Below are positions 1 through 8,766 of a stretch of DNA of 51,413 bases, one piece after another; positions within the stretch are counted from its first letter, which is position 1, and each line of letters starts with the position of its first letter. This DNA comes from Methanobacterium sp. (GTDB lineage: Archaea > Methanobacteriota > Methanobacteria > Methanobacteriales > Methanobacteriaceae): NCBI GenBank assembly GCA_020854975.1, contig JAHKLQ010000055.1:1-51413 (forward strand), in the 5' to 3' direction. Both the position numbers and the translations under genes were made by a program. Below the pieces are notes generated by a model. It did not search any database. It was not told where the DNA came from and worked only from the letters and a program-made list of their open reading frames with translations.

Positions 1-2
1 TC

Positions 3-58
3 ATCCAAATATTATAAAGGGTTAATAGTAATCCGGATATTATAAAGGCTTATTAGTC
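3..58. repeat. 28-bp tandem repeat, 2 copies
   Basis: Two adjacent 28-bp units (3-30 and 31-58) share the core ATATTATAAAGG and differ at a few bases. A third, more degenerate unit may follow at about 63-90. The repeat lies in the spacer beyond the 3' end of the minus-strand PLP enzyme gene. No coding potential was seen. Confidence 0.7.
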
Positions 59-137
59 ATTCATTCTGATATTTAAAAGATTAATATAATTTTCATATTA
101 AAAAATTTCCAATAATACTTAGATCCGTTTATTGATA

Positions 138-177
138 ATCCTGAATCTATTACCCTGATCCTGAATCTATTACCTTG
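138..177. repeat. 20-bp tandem repeat, 2 copies, beside a stop codon
   Basis: Units 138-157 and 158-177 differ at a single base (CCCTG versus CCTTG at the end). The array ends 4 bp before the stop codon of the minus-strand gene at 182. It belongs to a set of short duplications found at gene 3' ends in this window. Confidence 0.85.
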
Positions 178-181
178 AAAA

Positions 182-1342
182 TCATTCATATAAAATGTTC
201 AAACAGGCTTCTTCATCAGTTGCTATTTGCTTTAATCGTTGTAGTGCATCACTGATAGCATGTGATATTTGAGTATTATCCATTCTTTCTGCATCTTGTG
301 CAGCCAGGTCCAATCTGATGGTGGCAGAAACTCCTGGCATTCCCACGGCAGGTATGGTAATCAGATTATGATCTTTTAAAAGTATCATGGCCATTAAAGT
401 GGCAGCTTCGCGTTCTGAGATGTGTGTTTCATCTTTAGAGTCTGTTATTTCTTTTAAGATGTTTTCTGCTGAAATCATTATTCCTGTGGGAGTTTTTTCC
501 ACACCAGGCACTACTTCTTTCACTGTCTGGTAAAGTGCATCCTTTCTATTTATAGAATCCAGAATCCTCTGGGGGTTGAAATGTTCCAAGGCCCTCACTA
601 TACCTGCAACTACTGGTGGTTGGGCTTCTAATCCAAATTGATTTGCTTTAGCCTGTATCAAGTCAATTAGTTGAGTATTTCCAGCCATTAATCCTGCTCT
701 TGGACCATCCATTAATTTATCTGTGCTGGTAACTACCAGATCCGCACTCATATCCAGTGCTCTGGGCTGCTGATAAATCACTGTGCGTAGCCTTGCTCCG
801 GAGGCATCATCTACCATTACCGGGATCTGTTGCTGGTGGGCTATCTCTATGATCCTTTCAAAATCAGCTAAAGGAAGTACCTGATGATCCATGGTAGAAC
901 CAGTTATAACCACCAGGGAAGTTTTCTCACTGAGTTTGAAGTCATTTAAATCATCAAATTCATGGTAAGTGGCACCCTGAATCTTCACACTACGGGGAAT
1001 AGAGGGATGTGAAGGTAGTTTTGGTAAGTAGTGTAGGACTTCATCACCGGGTTCCACCAGGGCCATTATAGTTGCTAGTATGGCAGCACTGGTGCGGTTG
1101 AAGGCTAATACTTTTTCACCACCCAGATGATCCTTACCTTCTTTTTGTAATGATTCTGAAAAAATAGCAGGGCCTGCATAGGTTTCAAGGAAAGCCAGGT
1201 CTGATTTTTTTACTGGGAATCCTCCAGCTAACCCTGAAAGATCGTAAAGTCCGGTTCTTCCATGTTCTTTAACTCTGGAAGCTATGCATCTTAAAGCAGC
1301 TTCTCTTCTTCTTACCTCATCAAGGGAAGAACATATAAGCAT
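182..1342 (-). CDS. PLP-dependent enzyme, MJ0158 family (SelA-like fold)
   Basis: A fold-type I pyridoxal-phosphate protein of the archaeal MJ0158 family, which resembles bacterial selenocysteine synthase (SelA) but whose function in methanogens is not settled. With the chosen start (386 aa), the probable PLP lysine is about K209 in TSTDKLMDGPRAG, and the cofactor-contacting aspartates are about 178-179 in VMVDDASGAR. The start at 1342 was chosen because an AAGG Shine-Dalgarno sits 9 nt upstream; in-frame ATGs at 1351 and 1375 lie on or before it and inside the upstream gene. The gene follows the NYN-domain gene with 1 bp between that stop and this start, so the two are probably co-transcribed. 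The family call is firm; substrate and reaction are unknown. Confidence 0.85.
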   Translation of the reverse strand: MLICSSLDEVRRREAALRCIASRVKEHGRTGLYDLSGLAGGFPVKKSDLAFLETYAGPAIFSESLQKEGKDHLGGEKVLAFNRTSAAILATIMALVEPGDEVLHYLPKLPSHPSIPRSVKIQGATYHEFDDLNDFKLSEKTSLVVITGSTMDHQVLPLADFERIIEIAHQQQIPVMVDDASGARLRTVIYQQPRALDMSADLVVTSTDKLMDGPRAGLMAGNTQLIDLIQAKANQFGLEAQPPVVAGIVRALEHFNPQRILDSINRKDALYQTVKEVVPGVEKTPTGIMISAENILKEITDSKDETHISEREAATLMAMILLKDHNLITIPAVGMPGVSATIRLDLAAQDAERMDNTQISHAISDALQRLKQIATDEEACLNILYE

Positions 1343-1343
1343 T

Positions 1344-1841
1344 TCATTCATCCTTGGAATCGTGTTTATGATCATCCGCTTTCAGAATAATAGCATCATC
1401 GGCAGAGTTCTGCAGGGCAGCGCTGAAACCAGGTTCAGCTCCAATCACTATGGTTTCCTTCCCATTTTCTTTTGCCTTGTTGATAATGGGTAAAAAGTCA
1501 GCGTCACGAGTCATGAGCGCTATGACATCAATATTGGGGTTGTAAATAAGTTCCATGGCCTCAACAGCCATGTAAACATCAGTATCGCCTGCCACAACAA
1601 TAGGGGTGAATCCCTGGTTTACTATGGCTTCAATAAGTTTATCTGAGGCATACTGGTTTAAAAGAACCTTTCCCACCCTCATATTACCATATTCTGACAT
1701 TATTTCCCTTACCAGATCCAGATTGAGACTGAATTCCTTCCGTAACATGTTTGGTCCATCAACTAGAAGTCCTATGTTTTTGGATCCAGACTCTGACCTT
1801 CTTAGTGGGATGTAAGAAGTTAATTTTTCAAAACTTCGCAT
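1344..1841 (-). CDS. NYN (PIN-like) domain protein, TIGR00288 family
   Basis: A 165-aa single-domain protein of the NYN/LabA (DUF88) branch of PIN-like nucleases. The acidic residues expected at the metal site are visible: Asp in LLVDGPN near residue 28, GDTDVYM near 85, and TRDADF near 112-114. The length fits the archaeal family, so this is an entire protein. Related proteins are thought to cut RNA, but the target is not known. It is the first gene of a two-gene unit with the PLP enzyme; the stop TGA lies within the ribosome-binding region of that gene, suggesting translational coupling. The nuclease role is inferred from the fold and residues. Confidence 0.85.
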   Translation of the reverse strand: MRSFEKLTSYIPLRRSESGSKNIGLLVDGPNMLRKEFSLNLDLVREIMSEYGNMRVGKVLLNQYASDKLIEAIVNQGFTPIVVAGDTDVYMAVEAMELIYNPNIDVIALMTRDADFLPIINKAKENGKETIVIGAEPGFSAALQNSADDAIILKADDHKHDSKDE

Positions 1842-2294
1842 TTTATATCCTCCAAATTAAGAATCTTGGTAAAAATAACAGTCTAATTAAATGTTTTTGG
1901 TGGATATATTTTGTCTTTGATCATGGAATTAATGGATCAGTTAAAAATGTGGATTATTGGCTAGATAAATGTATTAAAACTATGTTTACCATTGTTTAAC
2001 AAGTTTAAAGTAAAGATCTGAAATAATTTAAAGCCAATACCACTAATACCATGAAAACTCAATATTTGCCCTTGAATTTGGGTTTCCATTATACTGCTTG
2101 TTTTTTACCATCTGTTTATATTACTTATGTTTTTATAATTACCAATATATTAAATTTTGCAACTCTAACTTTTGGGGTGTTTAATCCCTTATTTGACTGC
2201 ACTATACCACTACAAATGATTTTATGAAAAGATCTGATTTTTTGTGATTTTAGGATTTGTATTTATAAACTACCATTGTAGAGGTGAGATAGTT
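1842..2294. other. Intergenic spacer with no gene seen
   Basis: An AT-rich 453-bp stretch between the start of the NYN gene and the stop of the next minus-strand gene. Short ORFs here have no ribosome-binding site or family resemblance. The right-hand side near the NYN gene should contain its promoter. No hairpin RNA or repeat array was recognised. Confidence 0.5.
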
Positions 2295-2627
2295 TTAATC
2301 TTCGTCCATGTTAAAGAAATCACCGAAAAGATCTTTTACAACTGGCAGATCTTCTTCAGGGATGGCTATCACTTCCACATCAGAGATGTCTCTGAAATAG
2401 TACTCTGCAGTTACAATTTCACCCTCATCATTCATGTACAGAAAGAGGCCATCCACATACTCCTCAGGATTTGGTGAGGGGAGAAAAACCTCAAAACGGA
2501 TAAGAACATCAGAACCTGGAATGTTTTCCAGAAATTTTTGGTTCTTTTTTTCATCCTTCAAAGCAGTTCTAAACTCTTCCATCCTTGAATTAAGTTCCTT
2601 CAATATTTTTTGTTCATCGTTACTCAT
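2295..2627 (-). CDS. Small acidic protein of unknown function
   Basis: A 110-aa soluble protein, not recognised. It has a charged N-terminal helix (about residues 1-30, rich in E and K), then a region of alternating hydrophobic strands from about 40 to 95, and an acidic tail ending in NMDED. There is no signal peptide or membrane segment. It appears monocistronic. AGGTGAAT stands directly upstream of the start codon, consistent with a ribosome-binding site. Its reading frame is long for AT-rich DNA and has a regular amino-acid composition, so I take it as real. Confidence 0.7.
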   Translation of the reverse strand: MSNDEQKILKELNSRMEEFRTALKDEKKNQKFLENIPGSDVLIRFEVFLPSPNPEEYVDGLFLYMNDEGEIVTAEYYFRDISDVEVIAIPEEDLPVVKDLFGDFFNMDED

Positions 2628-2874
2628 GAATTCACCTAAATCTCCTGTTTAATACTATAGTTCTTATTAGTTCTGCCTTAAATATAAAGGGCAAGCAACC
2701 AAACACGGCTTTTATATATTAGTAATTGCACGAATGTATAAGGAGATAATTGGGAGGGAAGTTATTAATAGTTTTTCCCAAAAGAGTCCCAGATTTAAAA
2801 AAGGAATTTTATCATTATTCATTACCAATCCAAGTAACTTACCATTATACCATTATATATGTTTATTACTCAGT

Positions 2875-4017
2875 TTAAGAGAAATTTTCTTCACAAAATT
2901 CAATGGTTATTTTGGTACCTTTATCTCTGTTAATTTTCATTTCCCCCTCGATCTGTTCAGTTAAAATGTTTACTAAACGTAATCCCAGAGATTCTGTGTT
3001 TTTATAGTCCAGTTCTGGAGGAAAACCTATGCCATTATCTGCTACGGTTAAGGAATAATTATGGCCGTCATAATGGAAACTTATGTCAATTTTGCCGTTT
3101 TGTCCATCAGGGAAGGCATGTTTTAAACAGTTGGATAAGAGTTCATTTAGAATAAGACCCAGAGGGATCATGGTATTGATATCCATCATAACTTCTTCCA
3201 GGTCAAAATTGAGTTCTATGCGACCGGAATCTGTGGAATAGGTGCGGAAAAGATCACTGGCCAGGGTTTGTATATAATCTCCAATGTTGATTCGTTTAAG
3301 GTGACTGGACTGATAGAGTTTATCATGGATCAGGGCCATTGACCTGGCGCGGTTTTGACTATCCTTAAAAACATCCAGAACTTGTTTATCTTTAATATAG
3401 CGAGATTGAAGACTTAAAAGACTGGAGATGATCATTAAATTGTTCTTAACCCTGTGATGTATTTCTCTTAAAAGCATGTCTTTTTCTTCGAGGGAGATTT
3501 TTAACTCTTTTTCCATTTTTCTACGTTCTGTTATATCCCTGGCAATTGAAAGAGATACTTTTTCCCCGTTTAATGTGAAAATGTGGGTGTTGATTTCAAC
3601 AGGTATTATGTGACCTTCCTTGGATATGAGATCAGTTTCAAAGGTGAGTTTATCTGTTTTTAATGAATTTACCTTTTTTTCGCATTCTGTGAATGATTGT
3701 ACGTCTTCAATATCTTTAGGTGACATCTGCAGTAGTTCATCAGTACTATAACCCAGAATCTGACTGGCCACACTGTTTACTTCTATGAACTTTCCAGAAA
3801 TTCCATCTTCAGTGAGCTCATGCAGGAAAATGGCATCATTGGCATGGTCAAAAAGGTTGCGGAAGTTTTCCCCCTCAGACCGCAATGCTTTTTCAGCAGA
3901 AATAAGTCTTTCAGTATCTTTTCTAAGATTCGCGTTTTCCTTTTCAAGCTGAAAAACCTTTTTACGCAGTTCTTCAAGTTCGTTTAACTGTTCTTTAGAT
4001 TTATTATAATGATTCAT
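2875..4017 (-). CDS. PAS sensor histidine kinase (HisKA_2 type)
   Basis: A 380-aa cytosolic kinase without membrane segments. The order is an N-terminal coiled coil (about 5-45), one PAS domain (about 50-168), a HisKA_2 dimerisation/phosphoacceptor region with HHRVKNN at His187-188, and an HATPase domain with N box NELLSN (291-296), G1 box DNGIGF (327-332) and G2 box LGLRLVN (344-350). All catalytic boxes look intact, so it should autophosphorylate. No response regulator gene is adjacent. The start follows an AGAGG site 5 nt upstream, and the 5' flank is an unusual phased repeat tract. The ligand sensed by the PAS domain cannot be told from the sequence. Confidence 0.92.
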   Translation of the reverse strand: MNHYNKSKEQLNELEELRKKVFQLEKENANLRKDTERLISAEKALRSEGENFRNLFDHANDAIFLHELTEDGISGKFIEVNSVASQILGYSTDELLQMSPKDIEDVQSFTECEKKVNSLKTDKLTFETDLISKEGHIIPVEINTHIFTLNGEKVSLSIARDITERRKMEKELKISLEEKDMLLREIHHRVKNNLMIISSLLSLQSRYIKDKQVLDVFKDSQNRARSMALIHDKLYQSSHLKRINIGDYIQTLASDLFRTYSTDSGRIELNFDLEEVMMDINTMIPLGLILNELLSNCLKHAFPDGQNGKIDISFHYDGHNYSLTVADNGIGFPPELDYKNTESLGLRLVNILTEQIEGEMKINRDKGTKITIEFCEENFS

Positions 4018-4029
4018 TTAAACCTCTAA

Positions 4030-4149
4030 AATTCCTTTAAGCTTCTTTAAGATTCCTTTAAACTTCTTTAAACTTCTTAAAGATTCTTTAAGCTTATTTA
4101 AGATTCTTTAAACTTCTTTTAAGTTTCTTTAAGATTCCTTTAAACCTCT
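4030..4149. repeat. Phased CTTTAA-rich degenerate tandem repeat (about 11 units)
   Basis: Roughly eleven degenerate 10-11-bp units built on TTCTTTAAACT / TTCTTTAAGAT follow one another between two histidine kinase genes, immediately 5' of the start at 4017. The period is close to one DNA helical turn. On the minus strand the array is purine-rich (AAGAAG, AAAGGAAT), so if transcribed it gives a leader with many weak Shine-Dalgarno-like stretches. The rest of the spacer to 4428 is plain AT-rich DNA. Confidence 0.8.
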
Positions 4150-4428
4150 GAATGTTAATGAGAATTATTATATCCTAACCCCAAAAATTATCAGATCTTA
4201 ACCCCAAAAAGTTCCATATTTCTTCTTTGGTATTTTAATTTTTAATGTGATTTTAATCTTCAACTCTCTCTAAATTTAATTTGATTACTTAAGGGTCGTG
4301 TGTCCATATTCCTATTTGTCTCTATTGATACTCACCAATAATCGTATCATAAGGAAATATTTATTTTAAGTTTATATAATGTTCGGGAGAAGAAAAAATT
4401 GGTATCTTTTCATGAAAAAATAAACCTT

Positions 4429-6186
4429 TCAAATCCTTTTTTTGTACTTTAATTCTCCAAATATGATGCTAAATTCTGTTCCGTGGCTTTTATTAAGATT
4501 TATTTCCCCATCCATCTGATTGACTAAACTATTTACTAACTGCAATCCAAGCGTGTCTGGTTTTTTATAATCCAATTCATCTGGAAGTCCTATACCGTTA
4601 TCACTGATGATAAGTGTGTATTTATCATTTGATTCTAGCGAAACATGTATTTCTCCTTTTTTTCCCGGGGGAAATGCATGTTTTAAACTGTTAGAAACGA
4701 GTTCACTTATTATAAGTCCACATGGAACTGCAGTTTCAATGTTTAATGTAACATCTTCCACTTCTATCACTTGTTTAACCTGTTCTGGTTGAATATGGTA
4801 TGAATAGAATAAATCTGCAACTATTCGGGGGATGTACTCATTGAATTTAACATGATTTAAATCAGAAGATTGGAATGATTTTTCATGGAGGATTGCTATG
4901 GATTTAACCCGGTTCTGGCTCTCAAGCAGAACCTTTTTAGCTTCTTCTCCCTCCACCTGTTGTGTCTGCAGATTCAGAAGACTGGAGACAACTTGCATGT
5001 TATTTTTTACTCGATGATGAACTTCCCTGATCAAAGCTTCTTTTTCAGTTAAAGATTTTTTTATTGCTTCTTCAGCAAGAGAACGTCTGATGACAATGGA
5101 TGCCTGGTTTACAATTACCTCTATGGCTTTTTTATGATCCATGGATTGACCTTCCAGTAAGGCAATGGATACACCCCCATAATGTTTACCTTCAAAGGAA
5201 AAGCGAATGCTGTGAATCTCTCCAATATGGAATATTTTCTCGATCATACGACAAAGTGGTCGGGAAAGTTTATGCAGAGTTAGAGAGTAAAATCCATCTT
5301 TGTACTGTGTTAATTCTTCGCTTTTATGTTTCTTGAGCTCTTCCTTGCTAATGTCATCCACTAAAAATTCCATTTTAAAGGGACTAATTCCCAGAACTTT
5401 CTCCAGTTTATCAAAGTAATTACTAGGACCCAATATATCCATAACACGCACATGATTCTTATCATGAGAAATTCCACTGACAATAACGTAAGAATTAGGT
5501 AAAAGTTTTGTTATGGCGTTTCCAATAACAGAATAGATTTCACTGGTACTGGTAACCCCTACCAGTTGCATTACCACTTGACTGGTGATTTCTTTTTCTT
5601 GCAATGATTCCTGTAGATCTATTTCGATCTTTTTTCTTTGGCTGATATCGGTTAAGATTATCAACACTCCTTCAAGATCTCCAGTTTCCTCCATTACGGC
5701 TAGAGTGGTTAAGGAAACAAAAAAAGAAAGTCCATTATTTGATATCAATTGCATTTCACATTGTTTTTTAACCCTGCTTTCCAAAACTTGTTTGATGTGT
5801 TTATGGTAAATTTTTTTATAATCAGGGGCTACAAAGTTGATAAAAGCTGTGTTAAATATATTTTCTCGTGATATTTCCAGCATGTCTGCCCCCGTTAAAT
5901 TAACTCTTTTTATGATGCCATTTTCATCAAGGGTTAAGTATCCAACTGGGGCCAGATCATAAAGATCCAGATATTTTCGTTTAGAGTCATTTAATTCTTT
6001 ATGGGCTTTTTTTAACTCTTCATTCTGCCTTTCCAGTTCAGTTTGATATGTGCGAAGTTCAAAAATCAGATCATCAGGATCACTGGCAATGTTAGAATCT
6101 TGGACTTTATCATCCCTGATTTTCCAAGTCCGACTTTTGATTCTATCTTTCTCATCCACGGAATCAACACCATTTCTTAAATCCAA
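4429..6186 (-). CDS. PAS-GAF-like sensor histidine kinase (HisKA_2 type)
   Basis: A 585-aa soluble kinase. A coiled coil (about 40-70) leads into a PAS domain (about 72-188), then a roughly 170-residue segment (200-370) that looks like a GAF-type sensor, then HisKA_2 with HHRVKNN at His390-391, and a C-terminal HATPase with ISELVSNSLKHAFPPG, DNGIGLP and LGLQLVN boxes. It is clearly paralogous to the kinases starting at 4017, 20188 and 25595. No receiver-domain gene lies beside it. The promoter should be in the spacer right of 6186. The GAF assignment is by position and pattern only; the kinase core is certain. Confidence 0.9.
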   Translation of the reverse strand: MDLRNGVDSVDEKDRIKSRTWKIRDDKVQDSNIASDPDDLIFELRTYQTELERQNEELKKAHKELNDSKRKYLDLYDLAPVGYLTLDENGIIKRVNLTGADMLEISRENIFNTAFINFVAPDYKKIYHKHIKQVLESRVKKQCEMQLISNNGLSFFVSLTTLAVMEETGDLEGVLIILTDISQRKKIEIDLQESLQEKEITSQVVMQLVGVTSTSEIYSVIGNAITKLLPNSYVIVSGISHDKNHVRVMDILGPSNYFDKLEKVLGISPFKMEFLVDDISKEELKKHKSEELTQYKDGFYSLTLHKLSRPLCRMIEKIFHIGEIHSIRFSFEGKHYGGVSIALLEGQSMDHKKAIEVIVNQASIVIRRSLAEEAIKKSLTEKEALIREVHHRVKNNMQVVSSLLNLQTQQVEGEEAKKVLLESQNRVKSIAILHEKSFQSSDLNHVKFNEYIPRIVADLFYSYHIQPEQVKQVIEVEDVTLNIETAVPCGLIISELVSNSLKHAFPPGKKGEIHVSLESNDKYTLIISDNGIGLPDELDYKKPDTLGLQLVNSLVNQMDGEINLNKSHGTEFSIIFGELKYKKRI

Positions 6187-6490
6187 GAAATACTATTAAC
6201 ACCGGCTCCAATGTAATCCAAATACTGGCATGGCCTGCCCATGAACATATTCATTGATAGTAAGTAATATAGTAATTAATCATATTTGTTTTTATTTAAT
6301 TTACCCAAAAAAAATAAACCAATACAGGATACTATCCTAATTTATTTAATTTTAGAGAAAGTGATCTTAATTAATTATCAAAAACTTTGTTAAAAGATAT
6401 TGATCTTACGTATATGGTGGTTATACTTTAAAGAGGACTATTTTAGCCATAAAGATATTAGTTGAATTATGATTTTATTTTTATAGTTAA

Positions 6491-6507
6491 GGGAAAGCTT
6501 TAAATAT
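6491..6507 (+). promoter_or_regulatory. BRE/TATA promoter of the tetR-CPBP genes
   Basis: A purine-rich BRE-like GGGAAAGC is followed by TTTAAATAT, a good archaeal TATA box. A start site about 25 bp downstream would fall near 6530, exactly where the first palindromic operator begins. The spacer 6187-6490 to the left is AT-rich, with nothing else recognised beyond the presumed promoter of the leftward kinase. Confidence 0.6.
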
Positions 6508-6528
6508 CATTAGACATTTTATTATATT

Positions 6529-6545
6529 ATGTCAGCTTATGACAT
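6529..6545. promoter_or_regulatory. Putative TetR operator 1 (ATGTCA-N5-TGACAT)
   Basis: A perfect 6-bp inverted repeat with a 5-bp spacer overlaps the predicted transcription start of the tetR gene. The half-site word GTCA/TGAC recurs in this leader (GTC at 6559, TGAC at 6569, GTCATTA at 6588). This spacing suits a TetR dimer, so autorepression is the natural reading. No binding data. Confidence 0.6.
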
Positions 6546-6575
6546 TTAATTTAAATATGTCTATTCAATGACGAT

Positions 6576-6594
6576 TAATGAAAATTTGTCATTA
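6576..6594. promoter_or_regulatory. Putative TetR operator 2 (TAATGA-N7-TCATTA)
   Basis: A second perfect 6-bp inverted repeat lies just before the tetR ribosome-binding site. A weaker GTC-N8-GAC pair (6559-6572) lies between it and operator 1. Binding here would block elongation or initiation. Spacing differs from operator 1, so the two may not be equivalent. Confidence 0.45.
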
Positions 6595-6607
6595 AGAAGT
6601 GATGGAA

Positions 6608-7231
6608 ATGGCCATGTCTGATAGGAAAGAACGGGAAAAAGAAATGCGGCGAAAGGATATTGTTGACACTGCCGAGAGATTATTCTTCAAAAAGGGCTAT
6701 GAAAAAATTACCATGGCAAATATAGCTGAAGGAGCTGAATTAGCTAGAAGTACCCTATATCTGTATTTTAAAAATAAAAAAGAGATATATTTGGCTATAT
6801 CCATTAGAGGTACTGAGATTTTAAATGAAATGTTGAAAGAATATTATGAAAAAGGCGAAACAGGATTGGAAAAGGTTAAACTGCTCATGACTGCATTTTA
6901 TAGGTTCTATAAAGAATATCCTGATTATTATGATGTGAACTGGTCTTCATATAAGGTGTTAATTGATCATGATTTGCCAAAAATGGAAGAAATAAAGAGA
7001 ATCAGGATGGAAGGCTTTTCATTGTTTGGTAAAGCACTTCAGGAAGGGATGGAAGATAAATCTATTAGATCTGATCTAGATCCAGTTAAAGCAAATCTTG
7101 TTTTAGCTTCATCTATGCAAAATGCATTCAATCTTCCCCCCACTATCAAGCTGCATCTAGAGAATAATAATCTCACCCATGAGGAACTGATTGAGTATAC
7201 TGTAGACATGATGGTGCGTTCATTGAAATAA
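6608..7231 (+). CDS. TetR/AcrR family transcriptional regulator
   Basis: A repressor of about 207 aa. The N-terminal helix-turn-helix is clear: KDIVDTAERLFFKKGY, then ITMANIAEGAELARSTLYLY and FKNKKEIY, the classic TetR signature. The remaining 150 residues form the helical ligand-binding and dimerisation domain, whose effector cannot be predicted. In-frame starts exist at 6599 (GTG), 6602, 6608 and 6614; 6608 was chosen because the AAGAAGTGAT Shine-Dalgarno-like element spaces best with it, and 6614 is nearly as good. The gene sits 47 bp upstream of a CPBP protease on the same strand and behind palindromic operators, so it probably controls itself and that protease. Confidence 0.92.
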   Translation: MAMSDRKEREKEMRRKDIVDTAERLFFKKGYEKITMANIAEGAELARSTLYLYFKNKKEIYLAISIRGTEILNEMLKEYYEKGETGLEKVKLLMTAFYRFYKEYPDYYDVNWSSYKVLIDHDLPKMEEIKRIRMEGFSLFGKALQEGMEDKSIRSDLDPVKANLVLASSMQNAFNLPPTIKLHLENNNLTHEELIEYTVDMMVRSLK

Positions 7232-7278
7232 TGAGAATAAATTCATTAAAATAATAATTTTTTAAAGAGGAGGTTAAA

Positions 7279-8094
7279 ATGCAAACTAAAAATAAAAAAA
7301 CTGATGGAAAAAATTCCATTACGAAAACAGTTAACTGGAAATTATTTACAGTTCTACTAATTGCAAGTATCTTTGGAACTATAGCTGTACTGCCCTATAC
7401 TCTTACCCTGCAGGGAGGGTTGCTTCAAAATTCATCTATACCATTAAGTGTGATCATGACTGCGCAGCTTATTCAGAGCATTGTCCTCTTTGCTGTTGTT
7501 ATATTTATTGGTCTTTACCTTGCCAAAAAAGTAGGACTTGAACTTCCCATCCTTGAAGGATGGCTTGAAGGTAGGGAAGTTAAAAGTTATTTGAAATCAA
7601 TACTCGGAATATCAGTTGGGCTTGGAATACTGGCAGGAATTCTTATAATTGGAATAGATTATTTGTTTTCATTTGCCGGGTTTACCAGTAGCATAGTTAT
7701 GGCTCAAATAACTCCCCCAGCCTGGCAGGGCTTTTTGGCATCATTTTATGGTGGAATCAATGAAGAGATACTGTTGAGATTATTCTTAATGACCTTGATT
7801 GCCTGGATAATCTTTAAAATCAAAAAAACAAAGGAAGGAAAGCCAACAAATATGGGTATGTGGTTAGCTGTTATTTTAGCAGCTGTTATTTTTGGTATTG
7901 GCCATATACCAACTGCCATGGCCATAGTTACACTTACACCTCTACTTGTTATCAAGGTGATAATTTTAAATGCTGTTGGTGGAATTATATTTGGATGGCT
8001 TTACTGGAAAAAAGGTTTAGAATCAGCCATGATATCACATTTTTCTGCAGATATAGTACTGCATGTGATTTTACCACTCATAGCAGTGATTTGA
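7279..8094 (+). CDS. CPBP family intramembrane metalloprotease
   Basis: A 271-aa polytopic membrane protein with about seven to eight hydrophobic segments. The three CPBP (Abi/CAAX protease 2) motifs are present: EEILLR at 162-167, FGIGHIP with His209, and SHFSAD with His254, giving the glutamate and histidines expected for an intramembrane metalloprotease. A strong GAGGAGGT site precedes the ATG. It lies immediately downstream of tetR and is probably in the same transcript. Family members process prenylated proteins or peptides or act in bacteriocin immunity; the substrate here is unknown. Confidence 0.9.
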   Translation: MQTKNKKTDGKNSITKTVNWKLFTVLLIASIFGTIAVLPYTLTLQGGLLQNSSIPLSVIMTAQLIQSIVLFAVVIFIGLYLAKKVGLELPILEGWLEGREVKSYLKSILGISVGLGILAGILIIGIDYLFSFAGFTSSIVMAQITPPAWQGFLASFYGGINEEILLRLFLMTLIAWIIFKIKKTKEGKPTNMGMWLAVILAAVIFGIGHIPTAMAIVTLTPLLVIKVIILNAVGGIIFGWLYWKKGLESAMISHFSADIVLHVILPLIAVI

Positions 8095-8200
8095 AGCCGG
8101 AATTATCCAGTTAACTCTTATTTTTTTTCAATTACCTCTTTTTTTCAAATTTCCACAACATTGGTGAACATTTTTATCCTTATCTTGCATAATGACCTAT

Positions 8201-8740
8201 CTATACAGATTTGCCCATTTCATAGGCTTGATCCATTGCTTTACTTCCTTTGATATCTCCAATATTCCATGCACCAGTCCCATATATAATACCCTTTTCT
8301 TTTGCTCCACTGAGAACAGAGGTAAATCCTCTGAATCCTTCTATAGTTCTTTCCAATGCCTGTTTATTTCTAACTGCAGCAGTTGTAATGAAATACATAT
8401 CTTTATTTTGAATCTCAGTGTATCTTGAGTAAGTTCTGTCAATTAAGGTTTTCATCTGGGCATTCATGGTGTAGAAATAAACGGGTGTGGCCATGACAAT
8501 CACATCAGCTTTAATCATTTTATCCAGAACTTCAACCATATCATCATTCTGATCACAGCCACCAGCATTGTTTTTACAGATATCACATGCCACACAGTAA
8601 TTGATTTCTTTATCTCTTAGGAAAATTTTCTCGGCATGATTTCCTGCTTCTTCTGCTCCAAGCACAAACTGGTCACACAACAAATCTGAATTTCCACTTC
8701 TTCTTGGGCTGGCAGAGAGTACCAACACGTTTTTACTCAT
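8201..8740 (-). CDS. Iron-sulfur flavoprotein / NADPH-dependent FMN reductase-like protein
   Basis: A 179-aa flavodoxin-fold protein. The N-terminal SASPRRSGNSDLL loop is the FMN phosphate-binding signature. A compact cysteine group C49-x2-C52-x2-C55-x6-C62 matches the pattern of archaeal iron-sulfur flavoproteins, which carry FMN and a [4Fe-4S] cluster and reduce O2, H2O2 or other acceptors. ATPVYFYTMNAQMK is the flavin-contact loop typical of the family. The start is at 8740: the ATG at 8755 overlaps the GGAGGT ribosome-binding site that serves 8740. It is the last gene of the leftward redox cluster, 26 bp after the cupin gene. Confidence 0.88.
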   Translation of the reverse strand: MSKNVLVLSASPRRSGNSDLLCDQFVLGAEEAGNHAEKIFLRDKEINYCVACDICKNNAGGCDQNDDMVEVLDKMIKADVIVMATPVYFYTMNAQMKTLIDRTYSRYTEIQNKDMYFITTAAVRNKQALERTIEGFRGFTSVLSGAKEKGIIYGTGAWNIGDIKGSKAMDQAYEMGKSV

Positions 8741-8766
8741 TGAATTAACCTCCATATTCTAAAAAG

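Noticed and set aside
2734..2964. A 76-aa plus-strand ORF near the end of the first kinase gene
   Set aside because: It overlaps the kinase coding end in antisense, with no supporting motif.
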